Assembly (NCBI RefSeq): GCF_003254665.1
Contig: NZ_QHGY01000010.1
Coordinates: 48,022-112,021, forward strand
DNA length: 64,000 nt
Direction: 5' to 3'
Source: Billgrantia lactosivorans
GTDB lineage: Bacteria; Pseudomonadota; Gammaproteobacteria; Pseudomonadales; Halomonadaceae
Within the stretch, counting starts at the first letter, position 1. Every line of letters starts with the position of its first letter. The notes beneath the pieces were generated by a model. That model was not told where the DNA came from and did no database searches. It saw nothing but the letters and a program-made list of their open reading frames with translations. The position numbers were made by a program, and so were the translations under genes. Positions 45,476 to 53,469 of this stretch are shown one piece after another.

Positions 45476-47026
45476 TCAACGCTGCGAGGCGTCGCGCTGC
45501 AGGTCTTCGGGAAAGTGTTTCATCACGCTCTGCACGGGGAACGGCGTCATGCCGCCCATGGCGCAGAGGGAGCCGTCGACCATGGTTTCGCACAGGTCGG
45601 CAAGCAGTTCGAGATTGGCCTCGCGCCGTTCGCCCGCACGGATGCGGTCGATCACCTCGACGCCGCGCACCGCGCCGATACGGCAGGGGGTGCACTTGCC
45701 ACAGGACTCCACGGCGCAGAACTCCATGGCGAAGCGCGCCTGCTCGGCCATGTCCACCGTGTCGTCGAACATCACCACGCCGCCGTGGCCGACCCCCGCG
45801 CCGACCTCGGCGTAGGCCTCGTAGTCGAGCGGCAGGTCCCACTGGCTCTCGGGCAGGTAGGCACACAGCGGACCGCCCACCTGCACCGCGCGCAGCGGCC
45901 GCCCGCTGGCGGTGCCGCCGCCGAAGTCGTCGATCAGCTGGCGCAGGGTAGTGCCGAAAGCGAGTTCCACCAACCCGCCGCGCTTGACGTTGCCGGCCAG
46001 CTGCAGCGCCAGGGTGCCCCGCGAGCGGCCCATGCCGTAGTCGGCGTAGGCTTGCCCGCCGCGGGCGAGGATGAACGGCACCGCCGCCAGCGACAGCACG
46101 TTGTTGACCACGGTGGGCTGGCCGAACAGGCCCTCGAGCGCCGGTAGCGGCGGCTTGAAGCGCACCATGCCGCGCTTGCCCTCGAGGCTCTCGAGCAGCG
46201 AGGTCTCCTCGCCGCAGATGTAGGCGCCGGCACCCAGACGCACCTCGAGTTGGAAGGCACGGCCGCTGCCGAGGATGTCGTCGCCGAGATAGCCGGCGGC
46301 CTCGGCGCGGGCGATGGCCGCGTTGAAGATCGCATGGGCCAGGGGATACTCCGAACGCAGGTAGACGTAGCCCTGGGTGGCGCCCACGGCGAGGCCGGCG
46401 ATGGCCATGCCCTCGATCAGCAGGTAGGGGTCGCACTCCATGACCAGGCGATCGGCGAAGGTCCCGGAATCGCCCTCGTCGGCGTTGCAGACGATGTACT
46501 TCTGCGCGGCGGGGGCGTCGAGCACGGTCTGCCACTTGATGCCGGTGGGGAACGCCGCCCCGCCGCGGCCGCGCAGGCCGGAGGCCTTGACCTCGTCGAC
46601 GATGGCCTGGGGCGAGCGCGCCAGCGCCTGTTCCAGGCCGCGGAAGCCGTCATGGGCGCGGTAGTCGTCGAGGGAGAGCGGATCGGTGATACCGATCCGC
46701 GCGAAGGTGAGGCGCTGCTGGGCCTGCAGGTAGGGAATCGCCGCGGTCGGCCCCTGGCACAAGGGGGTCAGCGTGCCGCCCTCGGTCAGCCCGGCGTCGA
46801 ACAGGCCGGCCACGTCCTCGGGCGCCACCGGCCCGTAGGCGACGCGCCCGGCGGCGGTCTCGACCTCGACCAGCGGCTCCAGCCAGAACAGCCCGCGCGA
46901 GCCGTTGCGCACCAGCTCGACCTCGGCGCCGCGGGCGGCGGCCTCGGCCTCGATGCGCTCGGCCACCTCGTCGGCGCCCAGCGCCAGCGCCGTGGTCTCG
47001 CGCGGCACGTAGATGCGTACGCTCAT
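45476..47026 (-). CDS. fdsB: NAD-dependent formate dehydrogenase beta subunit
   Basis: A 516-residue NuoF-like diaphorase with FMN, NAD(H) and one [4Fe-4S]. A thioredoxin-like N-terminal domain (about 1-125) is fused to the NuoF domain. FMN/NAD contacts are GLRGRGGAAFPTGIKW and YIVCNADEGDSGTFADRL. GAYICGEETSLLESLEGKRG follows, and the cluster ligands are ESCGKCTPCRIG near residue 430. The start is fixed by a 1-base overlap with the fdsG stop and good family agreement (SVRIYVPRET). Confidence 0.96.
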   Translation of the reverse strand: MSVRIYVPRETTALALGADEVAERIEAEAAARGAEVELVRNGSRGLFWLEPLVEVETAAGRVAYGPVAPEDVAGLFDAGLTEGGTLTPLCQGPTAAIPYLQAQQRLTFARIGITDPLSLDDYRAHDGFRGLEQALARSPQAIVDEVKASGLRGRGGAAFPTGIKWQTVLDAPAAQKYIVCNADEGDSGTFADRLVMECDPYLLIEGMAIAGLAVGATQGYVYLRSEYPLAHAIFNAAIARAEAAGYLGDDILGSGRAFQLEVRLGAGAYICGEETSLLESLEGKRGMVRFKPPLPALEGLFGQPTVVNNVLSLAAVPFILARGGQAYADYGMGRSRGTLALQLAGNVKRGGLVELAFGTTLRQLIDDFGGGTASGRPLRAVQVGGPLCAYLPESQWDLPLDYEAYAEVGAGVGHGGVVMFDDTVDMAEQARFAMEFCAVESCGKCTPCRIGAVRGVEVIDRIRAGERREANLELLADLCETMVDGSLCAMGGMTPFPVQSVMKHFPEDLQRDASQR

Positions 47027-47523
47027 CAGCCCACCTCCAGCACTTGCACGCTCAGTTCGTCGACCAGGCGATCGAATTTCTCGGGCGTGACCCGACCCAG
47101 GATGCGGTCGCCGACCCGCAGCGACGGGCCGCAGGCACAGTTGCCCAGGCAGTAGACCGGCTCCAGGGTGATCTCGCGATCGGCGGTGGTCTGGTGATAG
47201 TCGATGCCGAGGGTCTCCCGGGCGTATTGCTCCAGTGCCCGGGAGCCGCGCGCCTGGCACGCTTCGGCACGGCAGAGCTGCACCACGTGCCGCCCCGGCG
47301 GCGCGCTGCGGAAGTGGTGGTAGAAGCTGATCACGCCGTGCACCTCGGCCCGGGTCAGCTGCAGCGATTCGGCGATGATCGGCACCGCCTCGCGGGGGAT
47401 GTAGCCGCAGCGGTCCTGAACCGCGTGCAGGATGGGAAGCAGGGCCCCGGGCTTGTGCTTCAGGGCGTCGATCTCGTCCCGCACCAGCTGGGGGGACCAC
47501 GGTTGGAATGTGCTGTTGAGCAT
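47026..47523 (-). CDS. fdsG: NAD-dependent formate dehydrogenase gamma subunit
   Basis: A 165-residue NuoE-like subunit carrying a [2Fe-2S] cluster. The ligands are visible as CRAEAC near residue 84 and CLGNCACGP near residue 124. PGALLPILHAVQDRCGYIP and GVISFYHHFR are typical NuoE segments. It is the first gene of the operon. Between its start and the fdsR promoter region lies a long, perfect hairpin, and the ribosome site is weak (GAGGCCAGG). Confidence 0.95.
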   Translation of the reverse strand: MLNSTFQPWSPQLVRDEIDALKHKPGALLPILHAVQDRCGYIPREAVPIIAESLQLTRAEVHGVISFYHHFRSAPPGRHVVQLCRAEACQARGSRALEQYARETLGIDYHQTTADREITLEPVYCLGNCACGPSLRVGDRILGRVTPEKFDRLVDELSVQVLEVG

Positions 47524-47538
47524 GGCCTGGCCTCGAAG

Positions 47539-47574
47539 CGAACGTGGCGCGCGGCCCCCGCGTCGCCACGTTCG
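47539..47574 (-). promoter_or_regulatory. Long hairpin in the fdsG leader
   Basis: Eleven-pair stem CGAACGTGGCG/CGCCACGTTCG with a GC-rich inner stem in the loop, ending 15 bases before the fdsG ATG on the minus strand. In mRNA it would be very stable and close to the ribosome site, so it may affect translation or early termination. Confidence 0.6.
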
Positions 47575-47706
47575 AAGCTGCTGGTTATGGTCTAGTTATG
47601 TACTACAGTGCATATATTGGTTACGCTGCCTGTCGTATCACATGTTCTTGCGTACTTGTGAAGGTAGCAGCACTGCTTTCGTTTCGAAATATGAAAAACA
47701 CAGCAT

Positions 47707-48780
47707 ATGAAACGCATCCGAATCGAGCCGGCCTGGTCCTTCACCGACGAGGCGGGTAACCGCCTGGATCCCCAGCTGTTCGGGCTGCTACAGGGGATCC
47801 ATCGCAGCGGCAAGCTGACCGCGGCCGCCGCCGAGGCGGGCATCTCCTACCGCCATGCCTGGAACCTGCTCAACAAGTGGGCGGACTTCTTCGGCGTGGC
47901 GCTGGTGGCGATGCAGAAGGGCCGCGGGGCGCGGCTGACGCCGCTGGGCGACAAGCTGCTGTGGGCCCGCCAGCGGGTCTCCGCGCGGCTCGGTCCGCAG
48001 CTCGAGAGCCTGGGCTCGGAGCTCAACCTCGAGCTGCAGCAGCTGCTCGAGGGGGTCGAACCGGTGCTGCGCGTGCACGCCAGCCACGGCTATGCGGTGG
48101 CGCTGCTGCCGCGCTTCGCCAGCGACTTCCAGCTCGACCTGCAGTACTGCAGCCCCGCGGAGGCCCTGGCCGCGCTCAATCGCGGCGCCTGCGACGTGGC
48201 CGGCTACCACATGCCCACCTCGGCCACCCAGGGCCCGCTGATGCAAGGTTATCGTCGCCAGCTGCGTCCGCGCAGCCACTGCATCATCCGCTTCATCACC
48301 CGCCGCCAGGGGCTCATGGTGAGGCCGGACAATCCCCGGGGCATCACCGGCCTGGCCGACCTGACGCGCGACGACGTGCGCTTCATCAATCGCCAGAAGG
48401 CCTCGGGCACCCGCGCCCTGCTCGACATCCTGCTGCGCGACGCCGGGCTCTCGTCCCAGCGTATACCCGGTTTCGAGCTGGAGGAGTACACCCACTCCGC
48501 CGTGGCCGCCTATATCGCCGCCGGCATGGCCGACGTCGGCTTCGGCGTGGAGGCCGCCGCGCACCAGTTCGGCCTGGGTTTCCTGCCCCTGGCCGACGAA
48601 CACTACCTGCTGGTGTGCCAGCGCAGGAGCCTCGCCGATCCCAGCGTCAGGCGCCTGCTCGAGATGATCCGCAGCGAGCCTTTCCTGCAGGCCGTCAGCG
48701 AGCTGCCCGGCTACACGCCGAACCGCTGCGGCGAGGTGTGCAGCGTCGATGAGCTGTTCGCCGGCACCCGGCCCTCCTGA
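47707..48780 (+). CDS. fdsR: ModE/LysR-like HTH regulator with substrate-binding domain (FdsR)
   Basis: A 357-residue regulator. The N-terminal ModE-type winged helix (about 15-80) contains LLQGIHRSGKLTAAAAEAGISYRHAWNLLNKW. A periplasmic-binding-protein-like domain (about 110-340) follows, with HASHGYAVALLPRFA, SGTRALLDILLRDAG and TAVAAYIAAGMADVGFG-type motifs. The fold is that of cytosolic molybdate/small-ligand sensors. It is divergent from fdsGBA, as in Cupriavidus, where FdsR controls fds in response to formate. There is no ribosome site; ATATGAAA occurs twice, 16 bases apart (47689 and 47705), the second over the start codon. Its stop lies in a palindrome shared with the gbcB stop. Confidence 0.85.
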   Translation: MKRIRIEPAWSFTDEAGNRLDPQLFGLLQGIHRSGKLTAAAAEAGISYRHAWNLLNKWADFFGVALVAMQKGRGARLTPLGDKLLWARQRVSARLGPQLESLGSELNLELQQLLEGVEPVLRVHASHGYAVALLPRFASDFQLDLQYCSPAEALAALNRGACDVAGYHMPTSATQGPLMQGYRRQLRPRSHCIIRFITRRQGLMVRPDNPRGITGLADLTRDDVRFINRQKASGTRALLDILLRDAGLSSQRIPGFELEEYTHSAVAAYIAAGMADVGFGVEAAAHQFGLGFLPLADEHYLLVCQRRSLADPSVRRLLEMIRSEPFLQAVSELPGYTPNRCGEVCSVDELFAGTRPS

Positions 48781-48795
48781 GCCCGGCCGGGCTCA
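48778..48795. terminator. Palindrome holding both stop codons of fdsR and gbcB
   Basis: TGAGCCCGGCCGGGCTCA is a perfect 18-base palindrome. Its first three bases are the fdsR stop and its last three are the gbcB stop on the other strand. It probably works as a short bidirectional terminator. Confidence 0.7.
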
Positions 48796-49893
48796 GAACT
48801 CGACCACCACGTTGCCCAGCGGCTTGCTGCAGCAGGAGAGGATGTAGCCCTCGGCGACGTCCTCGTCGGTGATGCCGCCGTTGTGCTCCATGTCCACCTG
48901 GCCGGAGGCGAGCGGCACCCGGCAGGTGCCGCAGATGCCCATGCCGCAGGCCTTGGGGATGTGCAGGCCCAGCTTGGCGGCGGCGGCGTGCACCGTCTCG
49001 CCCGGCTGGATGCGCACGCTCTTGCCGCTGGCGCTGAACTCCACCGTCAGCGCTTCGGCCAGGTCCGGCTCCTCGGCACCGGCCATCTCGGCGAGCTCGA
49101 GCGCCTCCTCCTGCACCTCGACCGGCGTGGCGCCGAACGACTCCTCGTGGTAACGGCTCATGTCGAAGCCGTTCTCCTTGAGCAGGTGCTTGATGGCGTT
49201 CATGTAGGGCGTGGGGCCGCAGCAGAAGATCTCGCGCTCGAGGAAGTCGGGGGCCATCAGCTCGAGCATCGCCTGGCTGAGGTAGCCACGGAAGCCGGAC
49301 CAGATCTCGCCCAGCTCGTCGCTGCGCTCGCAGACGATATGCAACTTGAACTCGGGGATGCGCGAGAAGATGTGCTCCAGCTCGCGGTGATAGATGATGT
49401 CCCTGGGGGTGCGCGCGCTGTGCACGAACTCGATGTCCACGGCGGCGTTGGTGTCGAAGTACCAGCGCACCATGGACATCAGCGGCGTGATGCCCACCCC
49501 GCCGGAGAGCATCAGGATCTTCTCCGCCGGGTAGTCGATGGCGTTGAAGTTGCCGACCGGGCCGTGCACCGCCAGCTCGTCGCCGGACTTGAGGTTGTCG
49601 TGGAGCCAGTTGGATACCTTGCCGCCGGGAACCCGCTTGACGGTGATCGAGAAGCTGTAGGGCACCGACGGCGAGCTGGAGATGGTGTAGGAGCGCATGA
49701 TCGGCTCGCCATCGATCTCCAGCTCCAGGGTCACGAACTGCCCCGGCTTGAAGAAGTACAGCACCGGCTGCTCGGCCATGAAGCAGAAGGTGCGGACGTC
49801 CCAGGTTTCCTGGATCACCTTGACGCAGCGCACCAGGTGGCGGCCGTTGGTCCAGGTCTGGGTCGTGACGGGGTTGAGAAAGTTCATGTTCAT
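48793..49893 (-). CDS. gbcB: Glycine betaine monooxygenase/dioxygenase reductase component
   Basis: A 366-residue flavin reductase that feeds electrons from NAD(P)H to GbcA. The N-terminal FAD domain contains RSYTISSSPSVPYSFSITVK near residue 69. An NAD domain follows (SGGVGITPLMSM). The C-terminal plant-type [2Fe-2S] ferredoxin domain (about 285-366) has CGMGICGTCRVPL and a distal Cys in ILSCCSKP. This order is that of GbcB and other class IA-like Rieske reductases. The frame is open further upstream, but the family N-terminus begins at MNMNFLNPVTTQTW. Confidence 0.94.
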   Translation of the reverse strand: MNMNFLNPVTTQTWTNGRHLVRCVKVIQETWDVRTFCFMAEQPVLYFFKPGQFVTLELEIDGEPIMRSYTISSSPSVPYSFSITVKRVPGGKVSNWLHDNLKSGDELAVHGPVGNFNAIDYPAEKILMLSGGVGITPLMSMVRWYFDTNAAVDIEFVHSARTPRDIIYHRELEHIFSRIPEFKLHIVCERSDELGEIWSGFRGYLSQAMLELMAPDFLEREIFCCGPTPYMNAIKHLLKENGFDMSRYHEESFGATPVEVQEEALELAEMAGAEEPDLAEALTVEFSASGKSVRIQPGETVHAAAAKLGLHIPKACGMGICGTCRVPLASGQVDMEHNGGITDEDVAEGYILSCCSKPLGNVVVEF

Positions 49894-50221
49894 GTCGAAT
49901 CGCCTGGCATTGATCAGCGTGGAAGGCTCCGACTGCGGAACACCGCCTGCCGTTGAACGAATTCTGCGCCAGGCGGCAAGGCCCCGACTTGCCTGACTGC
50001 GACACGGACATGCCCATGACTCCCAGTGGCCGGCCCATTTCTCGTCGTGCGCGTCGCGCCTGACATCATGGCTGTCGCCGGCAGACAACTGGGCGCCCCG
50101 CGGCTGATCCACACTCGCCGTAATCACGAACCGGCAGCCGACACAATCACAACGCCGATCCACTGACGACATCAACAATCCAACCGATGCCGCAGCCGCG
50201 GCCAGTAATGAGGAAGTTTCC
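49894..50221. promoter_or_regulatory. Divergent gbcB/gbcA control region with candidate GbdR sites
   Basis: These 328 bases contain no gene. ATGGCTGTCGC at 50068-50078 is matched by ATGTCTGTCGC upstream of the dipeptidase-dgc genes (63287-63297). A related element lies on the opposite strand here (complement of 49999-50011, ATGTCCGTGTCGC). One site would face gbcA and one gbcB. AraC-family GbdR is the obvious candidate regulator, but the motif assignment is inference. Confidence 0.5.
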
Positions 50222-51508
50222 ATGGACACACCCTCCCCGGCCCCCCTCGACGACCCCCTGGATCCGGCGCGTCAGGCCGCCGCCGCCATGCTGGCCGAGC
50301 GCGCACGCAACGTCTCGCTGCCCCAGCCCTTCTACAACGATGCCCGGCTGTTCGCCCTGGACATGCAGGAGATCTTCGGCAAGGAGTGGCTGTTCGCCGG
50401 CATGACCTGCGAGATCCCCGCCAAGGGCAACTACATGACCCTGCAGGTCGGCGACAATCCGGTGATCATCGTGCGCGGCGACGGCGGCACCATCCATGCC
50501 TTCCACAACGTCTGCCGTCACCGCGGCTCGCGGCTGTGCGTCAGCGACAAGGGCAAGGTCGCCAAGCTGGTCTGCCCCTACCACCAGTGGACCTACGAAC
50601 TCGACGGCCGCCTGCTGTTCGCCGGCAGCGACATGGGCCAGGGCTTCGACCTTGGCGCCTACGGCTTGAAGCCGGTCCAGGTGCGCACCGGCGGCGGCTT
50701 CATCTTCATCAGCCTGGCCGACCAGCCGCCGGCGATCGACGACTTCCTGGTCACCCTGGAGCACTACCTCGAACCCTACGAGATGGGCAACCTCAAGGTC
50801 GCGGTGGAGTCGAACATCGTCGAGCAGGCCAACTGGAAGCTGGTGATCGAGAACAATCGCGAGTGCTACCACTGCAACGGCGCCCACCCGGAGCTGCTCA
50901 ACTCGCTGCAGGAGTTCGACGACACCGACGACCCGCGCGCCACGCCCGCCTACAAGGCGCTGGTGGCGAAGAAGCAGGCCGACTGGGACGATCAGCAGAT
51001 ACCCTGGCAGCTCAAGCGCTTCGGCAAGCGCAACCGGCTGACCCGCACGCCGCTGCTGGATGGCGTGGTCTCGATGACCATGGACGGCAAGCCGGCCTGC
51101 GCCAAGCTGATGGGCCGCCTGACCAGCCCCGACATGGGCTCGCTGCGCATCCTGCACCTGCCCAACTCCTGGAACCACTTCATGGGCGACCACGCCGTCG
51201 TGTTCCGCGTGCTGCCGCTGGGCCCGCAGGAGACCCTGGTGACCACCAAGTGGCTGGTGCACAAGGACGCGGTGGAGGGCGTCGACTACCGACCCGAGGA
51301 GATGCGCCGCGTGTGGGACGCCACCAACGCCCAGGACAAGCGCCTGGCCGAGGAGAACCAGCGCGGCATCAACTCCAAGGCCTACGAGCCGGGCCCCTAC
51401 TCGGAGACCTACGAGTTCGGCGTGATCGACTTCATCGACTGGTACAGCGAGCGGATGCAGGAGAACCTCGGCCACAGCGCGCCCCACCTGCAGCTGGTGA
51501 GAAGCTAG
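50222..51508 (+). CDS. gbcA: Glycine betaine demethylating oxygenase, Rieske subunit
   Basis: A 428-residue Rieske non-heme iron oxygenase that converts glycine betaine to dimethylglycine and formaldehyde. The Rieske [2Fe-2S] ligands are Cys98-x-His100 (NVCRHRGS) and Cys118-x2-His121 (CPYHQW). The mononuclear iron histidines are His217 and His222 in ECYHCNGAHPE. The length and C-terminus (VRS after AHPHLQ-like APHLQ) fit GbcA, which is close to stachydrine and carnitine oxygenases. Those remain alternatives, but gbcB, dgcAB, gbdR and BCCT nearby settle the choice. It ends before a strong terminator. Confidence 0.95.
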   Translation: MDTPSPAPLDDPLDPARQAAAAMLAERARNVSLPQPFYNDARLFALDMQEIFGKEWLFAGMTCEIPAKGNYMTLQVGDNPVIIVRGDGGTIHAFHNVCRHRGSRLCVSDKGKVAKLVCPYHQWTYELDGRLLFAGSDMGQGFDLGAYGLKPVQVRTGGGFIFISLADQPPAIDDFLVTLEHYLEPYEMGNLKVAVESNIVEQANWKLVIENNRECYHCNGAHPELLNSLQEFDDTDDPRATPAYKALVAKKQADWDDQQIPWQLKRFGKRNRLTRTPLLDGVVSMTMDGKPACAKLMGRLTSPDMGSLRILHLPNSWNHFMGDHAVVFRVLPLGPQETLVTTKWLVHKDAVEGVDYRPEEMRRVWDATNAQDKRLAEENQRGINSKAYEPGPYSETYEFGVIDFIDWYSERMQENLGHSAPHLQLVRS

Positions 51509-51534
51509 CCCGCTCCCTGCGTTTCAGGAAAGCA

Positions 51535-51562
51535 ATCGCCCCCGGCCTCGGCCGGGGGCGAT
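51535..51562. terminator. Bidirectional terminator after gbcA
   Basis: Perfect inverted repeat, arms ATCGCCCCCGGCC and GGCCGGGGGCGAT with a 2-base apex, between convergent gbcA and the 79-residue gene. Confidence 0.88.
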
Positions 51563-51601
51563 GCGTTTGCGCTCGGGGTCACGGCCACGGCCGCCGCGGC
51601 G

Positions 51602-51841
51602 TCAGCCCACGGCTGGCCGCAGATGCCGTGCCAGCGCCTCGCGCACCTCGGGCAGCATGACGCCGGCCTGGGCCTCCAGCTCGGCGACCAGCGCCGCCAG
51701 GCCGGGTACCCCCGCCTCGGCCTGGCGCTGGGCGGCAAGCCGGGCGCAGGTGTCGGCATCGGCGTCGACAGGCAGGTCGACGCCCAGTGCCACCAGGCGC
51801 TCGCGAAAGTCCTGCGCATCGATCAGATCGGCGAACATCAT
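51602..51841 (-). CDS. Small conserved-looking protein of unknown function
   Basis: A 79-residue acidic, helical protein (MMFADLIDAQDFRERLVALG..., ending HLRPAVG) with no recognised domain. GGGAGGTGAGGAAG just upstream gives a strong ribosome site for the ATG at 51841. The codon use is like its neighbours, so I regard it as real. It lies between gbcA and fdhA on the fdhA strand but after the fdhA terminator, so it has its own promoter. A role in betaine use is possible only by position. Confidence 0.6.
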   Translation of the reverse strand: MMFADLIDAQDFRERLVALGVDLPVDADADTCARLAAQRQAEAGVPGLAALVAELEAQAGVMLPEVREALARHLRPAVG

Positions 51842-51904
51842 CTTCCTCACCTCCCGCTGCCGTTGCCGTCGCTTTTTTCGCTAGATTACCCGCTCTGTCG
51901 ACAG

Positions 51905-51930
51905 GCGGCCACGCTGCCGTGGGGGGTCGA
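51905..51930. repeat. Duplicate of the 3' end of fdhA
   Basis: This 26-base stretch repeats the last codons of fdhA (52002-52026) with a single added G. The two copies are direct repeats 97 bases apart; the second lies beyond the fdhA terminator. It looks like the scar of a small tandem duplication or of a recombination event. Confidence 0.85.
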
Positions 51931-51946
51931 AATCCAGAAATGACTC

Positions 51947-51970
51947 GCCGCACCTTCTTCAAGGTGCGGC
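51947..51970 (-). terminator. Terminator of fdhA
   Basis: Perfect 10-pair stem GCCGCACCTT/AAGGTGCGGC with CTTC loop, 28 bases after the fdhA stop; T-rich sequence (ATTTCTGGATTTCG) follows on the minus strand. Confidence 0.82.
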
Positions 51971-51997
51971 GTCGGCCAACCGGCTTCCTCTCCTGAC

Positions 51998-53191
51998 TTA
52001 CGCGGCCACGCTGCCGTGGGGGTCGATGACGAATTTCTTCGCTGCCCCACCGTCGAAGTCGGCATAGCCCTGCGGCGCCTGGTCCAGGCTGATCATCTGC
52101 ACGTTGACCGCATCGGCAATCCTGATCTTGTCGAACAGGATCGCCTGCATCAGCGGGCGATGGTACTTCATCACCGGGCACTGGCCGGTATGGAAGGAGT
52201 GCGACTTGGCCCAGCCGAGGCCGAAGCGCATGCTCAGCGCGCCCTGCTTGGCGGCATCGTCGACGGCACCCGGATCCTCGGTCACGTAGAGGCCCGGGAT
52301 GCCGATCTGGCCACCCGCCCGGGTCATCTGCATCGCCGAGTTGAGCACGGTGGCCGGCGCCTCCTTGCCGTGGTTGCAGCCGCAGGCGTGGGCCTCGAAG
52401 CCGACGCAGTCGACGAAACAGTCGACCTCGCGCTCGCCGAGGATCGCCTCGAGCTTGTCGGCCATGTCACCGTCCTGGGTCAGGTCGATGGTCTCGCAGC
52501 CGAAGCTGCGCGCCTGGGCCAGGCGCTCCTCGATCATGTCGCCGACGATCACGCAGGCCGCCCCCAGCAGCTGGGCCGAGGCCGCCGCCGCCAGCCCCAC
52601 CGGGCCGGCCCCGGCGATGTAGACGGTGCTGCCCGGGCCGACGCCGGCGGTGACGCAGCCGTGGAAACCGGTGGGGAAGATGTCGGAGAGCAGGGTCAGG
52701 TCGCGGATCTTCTCCATGGCCTGGTCCGCGTCGGGGAACTTCAGCAGGTTGAAGTCGGCGTAGGGCACCATGACGTATTCGGTCTGGCCGCCGACCCAGC
52801 CGCCCATGTCGACGTAGCCGTAGGCGGCGCCGGGGCGCGCCGGGTTGACGTTGAGGCAGATGCCCGTGCGCCCTTCCTTGCAGTTGCGGCAGCGCCCGCA
52901 GGCGATGTTGAAGGGTACCGAGACCAGGTCGCCCGGCTTGATGAATTCGACGTCGCGCCCGCATTCGATCACCAGGCCGGTGATCTCGTGGCCCAGCACC
53001 AGGCCGGCGGGCGCCGTGGTGCGACCGCGCACCATGTGCTGGTCGCTGCCGCAGATGTTGGTGGTGACCACCTTGAGGATCACGCCGTGGTCGCACTTGC
53101 GATTGCCCAGGGCGAGTTCGGGGTAGGGGATGGCTTCGACGTCGACCTTGCCCGGGCCCTGGTAGACGACGCCGCGATTGGCTTGGCTCAT
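51998..53191 (-). CDS. fdhA: Glutathione-independent formaldehyde dehydrogenase
   Basis: A 397-residue zinc- and NAD-dependent enzyme of the Pseudomonas putida FdhA type, which oxidises formaldehyde to formate without a thiol cofactor. It has the catalytic zinc ligand region NICGSDQHMVRG near residue 46 and LGHEITGLVIE near residue 66. Structural zinc cysteines lie in CGRCRNCKEGRTGIC, and the NAD fold in AGAGPVGLAAA near residue 193. DCVGFEAHACG and the C-terminus fit the same group. Located among gbc/dgc genes, it removes formaldehyde made by betaine and dimethylglycine demethylation. Confidence 0.96.
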   Translation of the reverse strand: MSQANRGVVYQGPGKVDVEAIPYPELALGNRKCDHGVILKVVTTNICGSDQHMVRGRTTAPAGLVLGHEITGLVIECGRDVEFIKPGDLVSVPFNIACGRCRNCKEGRTGICLNVNPARPGAAYGYVDMGGWVGGQTEYVMVPYADFNLLKFPDADQAMEKIRDLTLLSDIFPTGFHGCVTAGVGPGSTVYIAGAGPVGLAAAASAQLLGAACVIVGDMIEERLAQARSFGCETIDLTQDGDMADKLEAILGEREVDCFVDCVGFEAHACGCNHGKEAPATVLNSAMQMTRAGGQIGIPGLYVTEDPGAVDDAAKQGALSMRFGLGWAKSHSFHTGQCPVMKYHRPLMQAILFDKIRIADAVNVQMISLDQAPQGYADFDGGAAKKFVIDPHGSVAA

Positions 53192-53469
53192 GGCTGGCTC
53201 CTTACGTTGTTATGCGGCTGGCCGGGCAGAACCCGGCAGCGGGGATGGCGAGAGGCCACCGAGCCAGCCTACGCCACACCTCGCACGCCACGTATTCGCA
53301 CAGGCGACGCCGCCATGCGTGATATCGCCATGCCCCGTGCCGCATCAGATAACCGCAGGTCGCTTTCACGACACCGCCAGCGGGCGGCGGGCCCAACAAT
53401 GGCTGACCCGGGTGCGTAGCCGCAGCCGGCACCAAGCGCAAGACAAAAAACAATCAGCGAGGAACCCCC

